Source: Ulva prolifera (taxonomy: Eukaryota; Chlorophyta; Ulvophyceae; Ulvales; Ulvaceae). Taken from it: DNA of 64,000 nucleotides. Below are positions 1-12,539 of this stretch, one piece after another; the stretch's first letter is position 1; every line of letters begins with the position of its first letter. The translations under genes were made by a program, and so were the position numbers. The notes under the pieces were generated by a model. That model was given only the letters and a program-made list of their open reading frames with translations. It made no database searches and had not been told where the DNA came from. The DNA is taken from positions 9,690,985 to 9,754,984 of the forward strand of contig CM041196.1 of the NCBI GenBank assembly GCA_023078555.1, written 5' to 3'.

Positions 1-1247
1 CTACAAACGGCAATGGGCTTGCACACACATAGAGGAAAAGAGCAGAGACAAAGGGGCATGCATAAATCACACATTGTGACTCAGCACAGAGACAGTGCAG
101 ATTTGCAGTGCCATGTCAGAATCAAACATGGGCCCAAAGCTTTGTCTGCAAGCTTTGTCCGTGGCGTCAGATGGCGCTGGCCTGTAAGGGCCAACCAAAA
201 TGGTTACCTGGGCTGCAAGACAATGAAAAGCAACACAACCAGCACCAGCATGGAGTCATCTGGCTGATGAAGCATCCAGCTGATGCAGCCCTCCCAGCTT
301 GTGTTACCATTAGTCACCCAGCCATAGCATGCACATGAAAGGCACCAGTATTCCATCCGCACCTGTCAAGAGCCACAGATTGTAGAGCTATGTGAGAGTG
401 AGTGGCAAGCATGTCAGTGAGTAGCTAGTTGGAGTTGCATGGTTGCTGAGTTGCAGCCTCAGCACACAGGAGATTGCTGAGCACATGGACAGTAAGCAAT
501 CTGCTTCTCATCAAGCCTTCACCATCACTTCTCACAGAAACTAAACCAGAAGGCTTATGCACTGCTGTAGCAATCCCAGCTCGTCTGACTATGCATTACT
601 ACTGCCACCCAGCAGGGCCCAGTGCTTTGTCAGCCTGTCTAGTCAGTGACAGAATTGCCCACACCAACTGGAAGCTTGCCCCCATGTGATCACTTTGACC
701 ACTACTAAGGCCACACAGGTGCCAAAATACTCCATATCCGGTACATGCTGCTACCAAAAAGCACAGCTGAATCACTGCCACAACGGAGACACTGTCAGCC
801 TACAAGGCCATGTGTAAGCTCCTGAATAGCAAATGACATGCAAGAAATTCAACACTTCTACGGTATGTCTGCTATGCTGTGCTGAATCTGGTCTTGACAG
901 ACCCGGATCTGGATCTGGACGGCTGAATCAGTTTCAGTTATGCCAGTTTTAAGTTGTAATTATGCGAGTATTAAGTTGTAATTAACGGGAGCCTCTTATG
1001 CTCAAAACCCTCTTTTAACAGCTATCAGTGCGAGGCCCTCACAAAGACACAAGACACAAGTGCAGGCGCTTCTGGACAGACAATCACGCCAAATGTGCAG
1101 TGGACAGACAATCACGCCAAACAGAATAACCAGATCACGAACACGAGAGGCACTTAACGCAAATTGATGACTTGAACGATTGCTGGCAAATCCTCCACCA
1201 CCACGTCGTCCACTCAGAGCCGTTCGCGTCTGAACCCATGTATTACT
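1..1247. other. No gene recognised; short direct repeats only
   Basis: I see no convincing coding segment. Small local duplications occur: a 24-26 base unit containing GGACAGACAATCACGCCAAA appears twice near 1075-1121, and an AAGTTGTAATTA unit twice near 952-985. The stretch lies downstream of the minus-strand gene ending at 1248. It could hold that gene's last exon: a TTCAG acceptor on the minus strand near 1226 opens an in-frame Arg/Gly-rich stretch. Confidence 0.5.
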
Positions 1248-3485
1248 CTAGACACACATAGGGGCGTGGTTGGAGGCCTCCCAACCGCTCGACATGACAG
1301 AGCCAGCGCTCGTAGACCGCCGGTCTAGCACAGCACGCAGGTCTGACATGCGTAGAGTCCAGGCAGAGATACGGACAAACGAGAGGGGGAGTGGCAGATG
1401 GGTGGCGTGGGTGGCGTGGGTGCACACCTGCATGTGTCCGCCCTTCGCGGCGTCGCGGCCGAGCAACGCAGCCAGCTCCGGGGACAGGGCGCCGCGGCGG
1501 CTCGAGCTCACGGAGCTCGGCGAGGCCGCCGTCGGCGTGCCGCCGCCGCGGGCGCTCCCCGGCTGCTGCATCCCGCTGTAGCCCCCGGCCATCATGCTAC
1601 CGCCACCATGCATCATCCCTGGCGACCCCGGCATCATGCCGGGGGAACCAGGCATCATCCCCGGCGACCCGGGCATCATCATTCCGCCCCCATGCATCAT
1701 CGGCGACCCCGGCATCATGCCCCATGCACCAGGCATGAACTGTTGCGGCGCGCCAAAGAAGTGTCCCGGGCTGTGGCCGCTCGGGGACGCGGTCGGTGTG
1801 AATCCGCTGCCGGCCTGCATCTCCGCCATCTGGGAGTCGGTCAGGCTGTTGGTGCCCTGGTAGCCGGGGAGGGAGAAGGCGGATGCGGAGGGGGACGCGG
1901 TGTCGAGGATGCCGCCGAGGCGGCGGCCGCGGCCGGGCTGCCGGGTGGTGTGGGGTTCCGGTAGGGATGTGACGCTCGCGATCGGGTCGTCCCGCGAGCC
2001 GGCCGTGTCGAATTGTGAGTTGGCCATCGGGAAGGAGCTCTGCATGGGACGCACCGAGTTGAGGCCTGTTGCTGAGTAAGCAGGAAGGTGATTCAGGGCA
2101 GGCATGCATGCAACAGAAGGGAGACGTACCCGGCCCCCTTTTCGGCCCTGCCCGGTGCGGCCGCCACGCTGCCGCATGCCGCCGCGGCCGCCGGCCCGGA
2201 AAGGCTCCGGAGCCGTACGCAGTGCACGCTCCTTTGCGGTCAACGCGCCGCTGCCGCGGCCGCGGCCCGGCGCCGCCCGCCCCGTGCCGCGACTCGCTGG
2301 GATGCCCGTCACGACGCCTCCGGACACCGTCCGCCGCAACGCCCGCGCCGGACCAGCCGCGCCGTGCTCGACCGTCGGTTGCTCGTCCACAACAAACGGC
2401 GACCCCAGCTCGGCGGCCGTCGTCTCGCGCGCCATTAGACACGCAACCTCCAGCGCCGCGCCAGCGGTATATATGTTCATCTGCTGCTCCTCTCCGTCGT
2501 CCTCCTCATACAGACTCATGTGTGATTCGCTCGGGTCGACGCCAAGCGCGGCGTCCGCGGCACCGTCCGTTGCCTCGACTGCGGCGCCGACGGTGTCATA
2601 CTCCGAGCCGCCGCTCAAGCTGCTGTGCGAGGCGGCGAGGTAGCGCGATGCGGCCGCATCGGAGAGGAGCTCGGGGTAGGGTGCGTGGGGGAGGTGCACC
2701 TGGAAGTCGGGGCTGGTGTCGGTGTTGCCGTTGTCGGGCGGCCGCGAGACAGAGGCCGGGCCGATGACTGGGTAGCTGTTGCGTGCGGTGATGCCGCTGC
2801 CGCCGGCCGCCGGGCTGTCGAAGGCGAACGCCGCGGTGACCTCTGCAGAGTCGTCATCTTCGACCGGGCCACCCCGCAGGGGGGAGTCCTCTTCCATGGG
2901 GCCGCGCGGGGAGATCTTGGCCGCGGCGTCGCTGTCGTCGGCCGGGGCGGAGTTGCGCCGGACGAAGACGTCGTTCGGGAGCTCGACGTCGCCGATGGAG
3001 TCTTGTGCGATCAGGTTGATGACATCCTGCGGGTTTGTGGAGAGGACCGGGCTGACACGGGGGGAGCTGAGGGACGGGCCGGTCGGGAAGTGGCTGAGGG
3101 GGGAGGCGTCGGACTGCGGGCTGCGGTCGGGGTGGGATAGAGAGGCCGAGTGAATGGTCGAGAGCTTAGAGACGCAGATGGGCTCGGTCGCGGGGCCGCA
3201 GTAATCGTGGCTACAGGTGCTTGACGAAGCAGAGCGCGCCTCGCTGGTGGTCGACTTGGACTCGATGGCAAGGTTCGAGTTGGGCGTGTCTCGGTCGAAG
3301 CGATCATGTGGAGCTCCTATACTGCCTTCTGGGATCTTTCTAGGGGTGCTTTCAGCGGAAAATTGAGCGTCTGAGCCATGGCCCTTAAGCGGAGAACGGG
3401 AGAACTCCTTGCGTGATGACCCAAAGCTTTCTTGGACGGGTTCTGGACCGTCATCAGTAGCTGATTTGCAACAAGAAGCGCCCAT
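1248..3485 (-). CDS. Putative N-myristoylated, RG-rich low-complexity protein
   Basis: This is a single long open frame of about 745 codons. I chose the start at 3485 because the protein then begins M-G-A-S-C-C-K-S, with Gly2 for myristoylation and a Cys pair for palmitoylation; position 6 is Cys rather than the preferred Ser/Thr. The rest is disordered in composition: many Ser-Pro sites, an R-R-T-V-S kinase-like site, an RG-rich block near 2120-2300 (residues about 395-455), then Met/Pro/Gly repeats (G-M-M-P-G-S-P units, 1610-1740). Minus-strand bases 2129-2040 form a perfect GTACGT...TGCAG intron of 90 nt. It is a multiple of three with no stop, so removing or keeping it preserves the frame. 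The 3' end is uncertain: the frame passes a GTGTGC donor near 1430 and runs to a stop at 1248. No family is recognised. Membrane anchoring and RNA binding are inferences from the motifs. Confidence 0.62.
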   Translation of the reverse strand: MGASCCKSATDDGPEPVQESFGSSRKEFSRSPLKGHGSDAQFSAESTPRKIPEGSIGAPHDRFDRDTPNSNLAIESKSTTSEARSASSSTCSHDYCGPATEPICVSKLSTIHSASLSHPDRSPQSDASPLSHFPTGPSLSSPRVSPVLSTNPQDVINLIAQDSIGDVELPNDVFVRRNSAPADDSDAAAKISPRGPMEEDSPLRGGPVEDDDSAEVTAAFAFDSPAAGGSGITARNSYPVIGPASVSRPPDNGNTDTSPDFQVHLPHAPYPELLSDAAASRYLAASHSSLSGGSEYDTVGAAVEATDGAADAALGVDPSESHMSLYEEDDGEEQQMNIYTAGAALEVACLMARETTAAELGSPFVVDEQPTVEHGAAGPARALRRTVSGGVVTGIPASRGTGRAAPGRGRGSGALTAKERALRTAPEPFRAGGRGGMRQRGGRTGQGRKGGRVRLPSVACMPALNHLPAYSATGLNSVRPMQSSFPMANSQFDTAGSRDDPIASVTSLPEPHTTRQPGRGRRLGGILDTASPSASAFSLPGYQGTNSLTDSQMAEMQAGSGFTPTASPSGHSPGHFFGAPQQFMPGAWGMMPGSPMMHGGGMMMPGSPGMMPGSPGMMPGSPGMMHGGGSMMAGGYSGMQQPGSARGGGTPTAASPSSVSSSRRGALSPELAALLGRDAAKGGHMQVCTHATHATHLPLPLSFVRISAWTLRMSDLRAVLDRRSTSAGSVMSSGWEASNHAPMCV

Positions 3486-6400
3486 TGCCTCAGCTGCAGT
3501 TGCAATCAGCTGCACAGAGCATCCCTGCAAAGGTGGAGCATCGTGAGGTGACTCGCACGTCTTGCACGTCACCTTCACTGACTGCGCAAACCGACACACG
3601 CACACCGCAAGACAGCCTGTACTCTGTCCCCACAACGCAAGCTGATCACCTCACTTCCAAAGCTAGTACTGGTTCTCGAGTACGAGTCCAATGCAGGCCC
3701 ATGGGGAGCACAAAGGAGCCTTGTGATCGACGAAACATGAGCAGCAGTAAGCCATGATTACGGATAGCTTCTGCGCACAAAGTGATCCTGAAAGGTCGTA
3801 AAGTGCCACTATGTCGGAGTCTCGTACAGCATCGCAATATTTACGAGTTGTGCACGACCTGCCGCGGAAATAGCTGTCACACGGCGCCCTTGCAATCGAT
3901 ACGTCCAACCAAACAACAAAATTAAGCACTAGAAGATACAAATCAAGTGCCTGAGGCGGGTGCAATCCGTCGGGCTGATGGCCAGACATGCGGAGGATGT
4001 CCGGGCCGGGATGTGGTGGACCATGAGTAACCGCAGATGCCTGTTTCAGCCACAGCAAACATCCCAGAGAGCAAGAAAACAAGACATCGGTGCCATTGCG
4101 GAAGTTATCAGGAGCGCGTACCTTGCCAGGTTCGAGACAGTCCGCGCACTACGGATAGGAGTACAGTTGCTGAGGCAAGGTTTCATGTAGGACGTGAACG
4201 TGAATGAAACGTATGTATAGGCCAACCAGCGTTTGACAATGGGCCAGATGGATATGTTCTACCTCACGAGGGTACGCGACGGTGTGTGCCGTGCTCCCCT
4301 CACGACGGATCACTCGCACGTTTGCGAGTATGCGAACTCTACGTCGTCATTCGGCATGCATGCAGACTCGTGCTGCGCTGACGTATGCCGGCCGCAAGAC
4401 TGAGCTTGCAGTTATTCATTACTCCGCATTTGCCGCAAGTCCATAACCATCACGTCGAGACCTTGGGAACATGCGCTGCGCGCCAACAGACCGGCTGTGG
4501 AAATTTACCTTGCAGGTTGTGAGCTTTGCAGCCGGTAAACACGAACGCAAGTATGCTCCAACTGCTACACGAGCCTCGGCGCATCCTTCCGCAGGCCAAC
4601 ACGAGCCGCTCTTGTGCTGTTATCCGCAAGTCGGCGCAGGGCACAAACAAGGCATGCACTTGGCATGCATATGCCGAACGGGCTTTTACACCGCTTCCGC
4701 CGAGTGTGTCTTTCGGCAGGCAGCTTGCCGCCAGGCTGTGACATGACAATAATCCCTCAACCGCAAGCACTGCAGACGAGACCTGTGCGGTAGTCGTCGC
4801 CATCCTGTCGATTCCGCGCATCGTTCGTGGGCTGCACCGCTGCATGCGTGCCACGGCTTGTGGTAATAATGCGCGACGTAACGCATACTTGCGCTCTGCC
4901 GACGTAACGCGGTAGTAGCGATCGGACCATGCCGCTCATTGCGCATGCGGCCCCGCCTGCCACGGGCACTTGTGCGTCGGCCGCAATTCCGGAGCGGACG
5001 TCTTCAAGCCCATTTGGCAGTGAACACTGTGCATCCTGATGGACGTAAAACACATGTCCGAGGCTCGGTGGTGGTAGACAATAGATGACAGCCGTATGCA
5101 CGCTACCGGCTTCCGTTCGCTGCGCGTAGCCACGGCAGCAGCAAGGCGGCCGTGCGACGACACGCCGCTGCTGCCGTCGGTTGTAAATCGACGATCCCGA
5201 GGCCCGGAATACGACATGCGCAACATCGTCCGCCGGCAGAACACACACATGCATAGCTAAATTGCTCGTGATCCCTGGCCGATGTCATGCCAGCTCCGCA
5301 GTGCACTGTGCTTTCGGCCGATCGAGCTGAAGCACCCATGCAGCCTTCGAGTCGCCTGGCCGAGTCGAAACAAACGAGACCTCACGGCCATGGCGCAGGA
5401 TGCAGCTGAACAATGCCTGCTCCGCCGAGAGATGGACGTACGTGGAGTGTTGTGGCGAGATTATACCGGGTCATATCTGCTGCTACAAACGCTACAACAT
5501 CATGGCACGTGCTGCATGATGCGCTGTGAACGAGGATGTGCTCTCTGCGTGCACCTACCGTCATGGTGTGGCTCGTCTGGAGCGCTGGGCCGGGCGGCCA
5601 CGGTGCTTACGTGGCCGTCACAGCCGTGTTCAGGCAGCGCACCAAGCTGCTTCAGGCCTGTCACGCAGGCTATGGCTGTAGCCAGCCTTTTGTGTGGGCG
5701 CATGCGACGCCACAGCCTGCCAATCGGGTTTTTACTGTTGCCACTGATTGATTGGCCTTGATATTGCATGTGTGCAAGGCCTCTGCCCACCCAGTGCTGT
5801 GCCTTAACATGACAGATGCCACAGCAGATCGGTGCCCCATGGACACCTCTAGCCATTCTATGTTTCGATCAGTGAGCACTTTGTGATCGAGGTCAGCGAC
5901 TGTACGTGCACTAGTGCAAGGCTGTCATGAGTAGCCGATGTTGAGACGAGGATTTTTAAGAGTGTACATGGCGTTGCTCGCCATGGTGTTTGGACTCGAT
6001 GCTTTGCGGTGTAGCTTGGCCAAGGACAACAAGGACAACACCATGGACAACAGAACGGCGGTGTGCGCGCCATGGTGTTTGGACTCGATGCTTTGCAGTG
6101 TAGCTTGGACAACAGAACGGCGGTGTGCGGATGACCCACGTGTAGATCGCTGGTAAACTATAGGAGCTTGCAAGGCGCTGGACAACTCTTGGGGCTGTGC
6201 TTCAGCTTGCTGGCGCCCCAGTTCTCACGTGGCTTCGTTTTGCCATGTCGCTACTGTGTACGCCAAACCTCTCTAGCTTACGTCGCGATGCTGGCCTTCC
6301 GATTTAAGAAAGTCATGACATCGTGCACAACAAGAGGCACCGAACCAGTATGCGGCAGCAATGCTGAGTCGAACCACTGGTGAAAGACCAGGACCGCGCC

Positions 6401-8079
6401 TGGATCTGCACACATCTAATGTCCGGCGCATACCTCTCGCTAACATAAGACTAGTAGCTATGGCAGTCGTTGCACTAATAGGGGACCGCCGTGACTCGCA
6501 TGCACGTCGTGACACGGATCCTTGTGCCGAACGATGTGCATGCAGTGCGCCTCGTGACAGCAGCAACGCCTTGCTAAATCCTCAGCACCACAGTATGAAA
6601 CAGATGCGCAGACAGTGCCTGAACTCTCAGCCATTCCATCGTGTATGATTGGCCGATGCTGGCAACACGATGCTGCGATGAAAGCCTTGTATGCACTGCA
6701 CAGTGCCATCCCGCACAAAACAACAAAATCTCAGCTGAATCGAATGAAAATATGTCGTATTGGCGAGGATATCGGCTAGCGTCACGTGAACGGTGCCACT
6801 TCATGAATAGCAAACTAAAGGCCACAGATGATCAACTAGATCTTTCGTGGGCTTGATCACTACACCGTCGCTGACCTTTCATGTTGTTTGCGGTTGATGG
6901 CTGCATCAGCTGTTTGCTGTGCACGCACGCGTCCTCGGAAACCACCTGTTTGTTTCATGCATGCAGCCATCTGCAGCTCCTTACACATAGCGGCATACCG
7001 ACACAGTCGAAACTGTTGCCGGTGTGCATCATCAACATTCACAGTGGCTGCGTTCAATGACCTGCCAGCACAGCCACATCTCTGGCCTGTCCGGGAAGCC
7101 TTGCAAGGCTGTGGTGCTTGAGCATCAGCTGATGCTAGATGTGTTCACAGCAGCAATGGCAGCACACAATTCACAATGGCCACATCTGCAGTAACACACT
7201 TGTAAGTAAGGATGTAAGCCCTGCAGGTTTCCTTGCTTCAATGAGCATGTTCATGAAGCAGAGGCGGGAGCATGATGTACCTGCTGTGTACCTCACCAGT
7301 GGCTGTGTGTGTGTGTGACTCCCAGGGCTGCTTTCCGCATGAGACTGTCATCCAAATGCATTGCAAAGAAAGCAGCTGGAACAAGTCACTGCTGTAGCTG
7401 CCAAAGTACATACACAAGTCGGCTCCCTCACTGATGTGTAACCCTTGGTGCTCTCCAATAGCCACATAATCTATGGCATTACATGCACAAGTAATCCATG
7501 CTACTCTCCAAAGGCATGCAGTCCAAGGTGCTCTCTCACAGTCATGTAATCCACTGCACAGAGCAGTTCCAACTGCATGCACATCCCTGAACCACTGTGG
7601 CTATACAGTTGCATGGATGCACTGCGCACCCAAGCCAGTGGCCCCCAAGCCAGTGGCCCCAAAGTCAACTCCTTCAGCATCCATACATCCAGCTCCCTGG
7701 TGAATGTCAGCTGCAAACAGCAGCAGACAGCTCCAGACGCCCAACCCCACCCTAGCTGTCAGGCTGACTCCCACCCCAAACCCCCATGTCTCTGTGCCTG
7801 CCTGGGCCACCCATGCGATGTGATGTATGGACTCCCTTCCATTCGTCCGGACCCTTCCCTTCCACGGTGGCCCAGGTGTGATGTGTGATTCCATTCCATT
7901 AGTCCAGACCTTCGGTCCATGTCCAACATTAAAGCCGCCAATCCACGCAGCTCTGCCTGCCACCGCAGCTGCATGAGCCCCTGCCCCTAGAGGCCCTGCC
8001 CCTACAGCCCACGTTCCCTCCGGCCGATCTGCCGCGGCACCCACCCCCACCACAGAACACCACGCAACCACGCTGCGGC
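3486..8079. other. Long gene-poor spacer
   Basis: I find no recognisable exon or RNA gene in about 4.6 kb. Visible structure is limited to local duplications. A segment beginning CCATGGTGTTTGGACTCGAT occurs at 5981 and again at 6070 (period 89, with an ACAACAGAACGGCGGTGTGCG tail). CCAAGCCAGTGGCCC is doubled near 7625-7660, and a degenerate duplication occurs near 7810-7920. GCATGC/TGCATGCA tracts are frequent, as elsewhere in non-coding parts of the window. Confidence 0.5.
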
Positions 8080-11000
8080 CTACTTCTTGCCCTTGCCCTT
8101 CCCCTTCTCCTTGCCCTTCCCGCTCGCTGACTTCTTCTTCGCAACAGTGAAGCCCGCCCAGCCCTTCTGGATGACACGGGCGGCGCGGTTGCGGGTGAAG
8201 GCGGCGACGAGCTTGCGCTGCAGCTCGCGCCGCTGCCGCTCGAGCTCTGCCTCGTGCGCGTGCCGCTCGTGCTGCATGGCCTGCAGCTCCTCCGACAGCA
8301 CCTGCACCACCACGACCACCCGGCTACGAACGAGATGTACACTGGGGTACACATGGAGTTGCTGTGCTCCTGGTGCACGTGTGAGGACCTGCCGGGGTCA
8401 CCCTCTGCAGCTGCGTTGGCCGTTTTGGCCGCAGATGGCTCCGCAGACTCCCCATGCAGCATGCAGTACCCGCCCCCGGCACTCCCCACACACATCGAGC
8501 CAGCGCGTGTGGCCCCATGATGTACGGCCAATTCCTCGAGAAAGCTCCGCTGTGCCACCGGACGCAGTGAGGCTGCGAACAAGCAGCCCCACAGCCCAGC
8601 CTGCTGTCGCATCCCCAGGGGACGTTTGCCTAGACACAGGCTCCGCCCAGCCCCGCCTTGGGCATAGTCCATCTCAAGGCAGGACCAACGAGGCAGTGGT
8701 GGACTGTTACCAGTCTCGGGTCTCGCCCATGGTCGCGTGGAGGGCCGTGTGGAAAGATGCTGCATGTTGTGCTGTACAGATGCCTAGACTGCTCTACACC
8801 TGTCCCAATGACTACGGCTGGGAATTTATGCAACCATACACTATGGCAGAAGCAGTAGCAGCAGGTGACACGCGCCACAGCAGATATTCTGCAACTGGGG
8901 GTAAAATAAGTCGAGTGATGGAAATTTTAATTGGAGCGGGGTGTGGAGAGTGGGTTTGCCACTGATGGACTGCCACACATCAATGGATTGCCACAGACAG
9001 TCAATTCTGCTTGTACAACAGTGGGTGACAGGTGTGAGATGTGGCTCATGGGGAATATGCAGACCACTGAGTAATCTATTCCAGTGGTGAATGGTCAGTC
9101 AAGGCAATTGTGTGGAGCTATGCATGCAATAGTCAAGCTATGCATTGACAAACTCAAATCAACAGTTCACAGAGCACAGGGTACCAGCATGCAGACACGG
9201 AGTCACATTTGTGCCATTCATCATGGTAGCACAAATACTATACACAGACCAACAGGGATCACGGCAGTAACGGAGGTTTGCATGAGTACAGCTCAGGCGC
9301 TGTTTTGCGCATAGCTGCAGTGGTCAACCCCCCATTATGAGTGCATAACAATCAGCTACACAAAATCCACGAGAGCACCTCAGACTCGATTCGACAACAA
9401 CAAAAGGACATCCGTCCAAGCCGGGAATCGAACCCGGGTCTCCCGCGTGGCAGGCGAGTATTCTACCACTAAACCACCTGGACACCGCAACTCTGCGGCT
9501 GGAGCATAGCTGGACTCGTGTACACAAATCCGCGACTGCATTATATGTCCCTACACAAAATGACGGCAACAGTCAGCCGTGCGAGCACCCCCAGGCCTCT
9601 AGCCGACGACTGTGAAGAAGGAAAGCGATAACCGTGACGACGAAGGCATCAAGTGGACAGAAACCCACGCAAGCCCCGCATTTGCTGTGGCGGCAGGCAC
9701 AATGAATAGACAGCAGGACATCATCATCGAGCGATGCTGCCACCATCACATCATAGGCGCAGCAATCGGGCCCTGCAGACCACAAAGTCCACACCGCAGC
9801 ACCTGCTCACCCGCACACGGCAGACTAGCCCACATTGTGAACCCGTCCCGGCACAGACTGTCGCCTGCAAATCGTTCTCCCACTCCCAGACGGTCACAGG
9901 CGACCAGCGTCCTGTCACAAACCGCCACACCCACACCCCCCCCCACGCACTCACTTCCCAGCACACGAACCGCCGCATACACCGTGCACACACATGACCA
10001 GCCTGCGGCACCATCCGCCTCCTCATCTCGTGTCCCAGTGACACACGACCAGCCGCACCACATGCATCATGCCGCGTGGCAGCGCACCTGCATGCGGGCC
10101 TGCAGGCCCTGAAGGGCGGCCTCCTCCTGCTGCACCTCCGCGTGACGCTCCGCGAGCTCGGTGTCGTACTCCTGCACCGCGAGGTCCACCTCCTGCTCCG
10201 CCTTCTTCTTGCGCTTCCAGATCGCCTCCTCCGCCTCGCCGTGCGTTGCGTGCATCGCCGCGAGCTCGGTCTCCGCGGCCGCCACTTCCGCCAGCAGCTG
10301 CGCCTTCGCTCTGTGCAACGGGGGCGCGGGGGGTCAGCGCGAAGCACAGTTGGGTCACTACCATGAGCATTCGGGGATGTCACCTCACAATCAGACTCAG
10401 GCAGCAGCGGTCACCAAATACCGCTCGCAATCACTCAACTCTAGTGTAGAGGAGCCGGGTTGGTTTCACTGATGCCGGACGAAATGCCCCATTCCATGCA
10501 TGCAGACACGTCATACGAACAGGGCAGAAAGAGAGAAGCCTGTCCCAGGCGTGTGACTGTGCCGGCCATGTAGAGGCACATGATCGGCCATCGCCAGGCA
10601 CATGATCGGCCATCGCCAGGTACCACTGCCCTAGGCAGTATGCTGCATGATCACTGTTGTGCAACACCGACAGGCGCAGCCAGCAGGTGCGCCGCAGCTG
10701 CCACATGCTGCAACAGCGGTGAGAGGCCACATGCAGAAGCTGAGACTTCGGATACCATGAGATTTTTGAGACCGGCGTTGTGTGCCCCTATGAGGATTGA
10801 ACATGTGTGCGCACATGCAGGAAGCATGGCTCGCTTCAACTCCATGCCAGACCGAAGAACGAGAGCTCAGCAGCGTCATGGCTCGTGTTGCCCTTGACTT
10901 CTACACGGTCCATTGAGTGCGCTGTTGAGAAAATGGTGATGATGTATGCAGGCAAGTGCGGGCTGAACTGCAGTTGAGAATGAACTGCGGTGCGCACTGC

Positions 11001-12022
11001 TCGTAGTCATCGTTGAATGCTTTCTGGAGGCTCTGACTGTCAGATCGCAGCTGGTGCAGAGTGGCTGCATGGGAGGTGCGCATGGCACTCAGGTTTGTCA
11101 CCAGGGCATCCTCTTGTGCACGTGCCAGGTGTGCCTGCTTCTGCCATTGGATCCGATCCAGCTTCAGCTTCTGCTGCAGCTGCTGCTGCTCACTCATTGC
11201 CTTCTCCTCTCGCAGCTTTACATCCTCAAAGTGCTCCTGCAAGCACGTCTGAGATTCGCATTTGCTCCTGCGGAAGATAGATATCAGCGACGAGAGGGGC
11301 TTTGCAGCGCTAGCACTGTGTTGGAAGCACGATCTCAAGAGCAACCGCGTCCTCATGTATGCACAGGGCCATAAAAAGCTGGATTGGCGACCAGTGATCA
11401 CCTGGGCGCGGCGGTCTTCCTCTACTGTAGTTGTGAGACGCTGGTGAGCAATTTCTCGAAGCTCTTTGAACAGGTTGATGACATGCAGGACAGAGTCTGG
11501 CCTGTCACAATGCAGAGTCATGAGCTTCGCTTCTACAGCATCATACTTCTGCACACACCGATGAATGATTATTTGCCAGCAGCTCTGGCAGTGAGCCTTG
11601 GTCGCGTATGCTGGTCACCTTTATTTGCCTCCACACGTCCATTGTTGCCTTCACCAGCTCCGGGTGGAATGCTTCCTCCTTGGACGTCTTCAAGCCTAGC
11701 GCGCCCTTGAATCTGAGGATGGTGTCAGCGAGATTCTGCACTTTCTATCAGCGGTACTGGCTGCACTTCGCCAATTTGACCATGGCTTTGCTGCCTTCGG
11801 CGTGCGATAGGCGAATCGCACCTGGCCCAACACACTCACAAGTTGATCCGCTGACATGAGAGCTGTCGGAGTGAGATACGACAGAAACCTGTAGCATCGC
11901 GCGTCATGAGTGCAGATTGCGAACGTAAAAAATTCAGTGAATCGTGGGCAGGCACGGCACCTCAGTCCCGCCACAGCTTCGTCCAGGACTGCGAGCACTC
12001 TCACGGCTTCAACACCAGCCAT
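8080..12022 (-). CDS. DRC10: Dynein regulatory complex subunit 10 (IQCD-like), seven exons
   Basis: This encodes a subunit of the nexin-dynein regulatory complex, the linker between axonemal doublets that controls dynein in motile cilia. Minus-strand exons are 12022-11961, 11888-11822, 11735-11619, 11548-11402, 11236-10998, 10310-10088 and 8301-8080. All introns are GT-AG with compatible phases, giving 358 residues. Family marks in order: an N-terminal helix with V-L-D-E-A-V (residues 11-17); an L-F-K-E-L-R-E-I-A helix in exon 4; a long coiled coil (about 135-320) including an I-W-K-R-K-K-K-A-E-Q-E-V block; one IQ motif (A-R-V-I-Q-K-G-W-A-G, about 325-342); and a Lys/Gly-rich tail, as in animal IQCD. 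The human protein is longer, near 450 residues. The last intron (1.8 kb) holds a tRNA gene. The gene diverges from the Tat-SF1 homologue across a 517-bp spacer. I see no breaks. Confidence 0.92.
9413..9483 (-). tRNA. tRNA-Gly(GCC): tRNA-Gly (anticodon GCC)
   Basis: The minus strand folds as a complete cloverleaf. The acceptor arm GTCCAGG pairs with CTTGGAC (one G-T pair). The D arm contains TAGTGGTAGAA, which also serves as the A box. The anticodon loop is CTGCCAC, giving GCC. The T arm contains GGTTCGATTCC, a good B box. No CCA is encoded, as expected for a eukaryotic nuclear gene. A TTTT run just downstream (9405-9402) can stop RNA polymerase III. It has no intron and lies inside the last intron of DRC10, on the same strand. 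Confidence 0.97.
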
Positions 12023-12539
12023 TGTAGCAAGCCTATGCCAGAGCTGTATGAATCAAGGGCTTCCTCGGCCCATATCCGCGGCCTGATTGAAAGCCGGAGC
12101 AACACAAGTTTTGAAAGCGGTGAGAATCAGATGCGCACGAAGCCAAGGCAGATAGCATCATGAGTGTATCCAGCTGCATGTCTACAGCACACCCTTTGTG
12201 AAGGGCGCTGTCCAGGATTGCCGCGCGGCAAGCCATCTGAGTTCGCAAACAATCGTGACCCCGGAAACCACTGTCGATAGTGTTGGCGCCTGCCTGGTTG
12301 TACACTACACTGCGTCACGGCACAAAGTGTACCATCTCATGAAGTTGTTTTCCGCAATGTTTCACAGCATCGCGCCCCGCGTTTTGCCAGATTTTGCATG
12401 GATGATCTGACATTCGAGTGTGCATCGCAGGCCCTTATCTTGATCTGCGTACACCCTCAGCATCGTTTTGTAAGAGTACCGTAAAAAACACGGACGTGCT
12501 GTAGTATGCCAGGCAGTGATCGGCGGAACTGGCATCAAA
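12023..12539. promoter_or_regulatory. Divergent promoter spacer, DRC10 / Tat-SF1 homologue
   Basis: This is the 517-bp interval between the start codons of DRC10 (minus) and the Tat-SF1 homologue (plus). It must hold both 5' UTRs and at least the core promoters. I see no clear TATA box or named factor site. A bidirectional promoter is inferred from the geometry alone. Confidence 0.5.

Noticed and set aside
1398-3153. Several open frames on the plus strand opposite the RG-rich gene
   Set aside because: High GC removes stops in the antisense; they have no motifs, while the minus frame has an ordered low-complexity protein.
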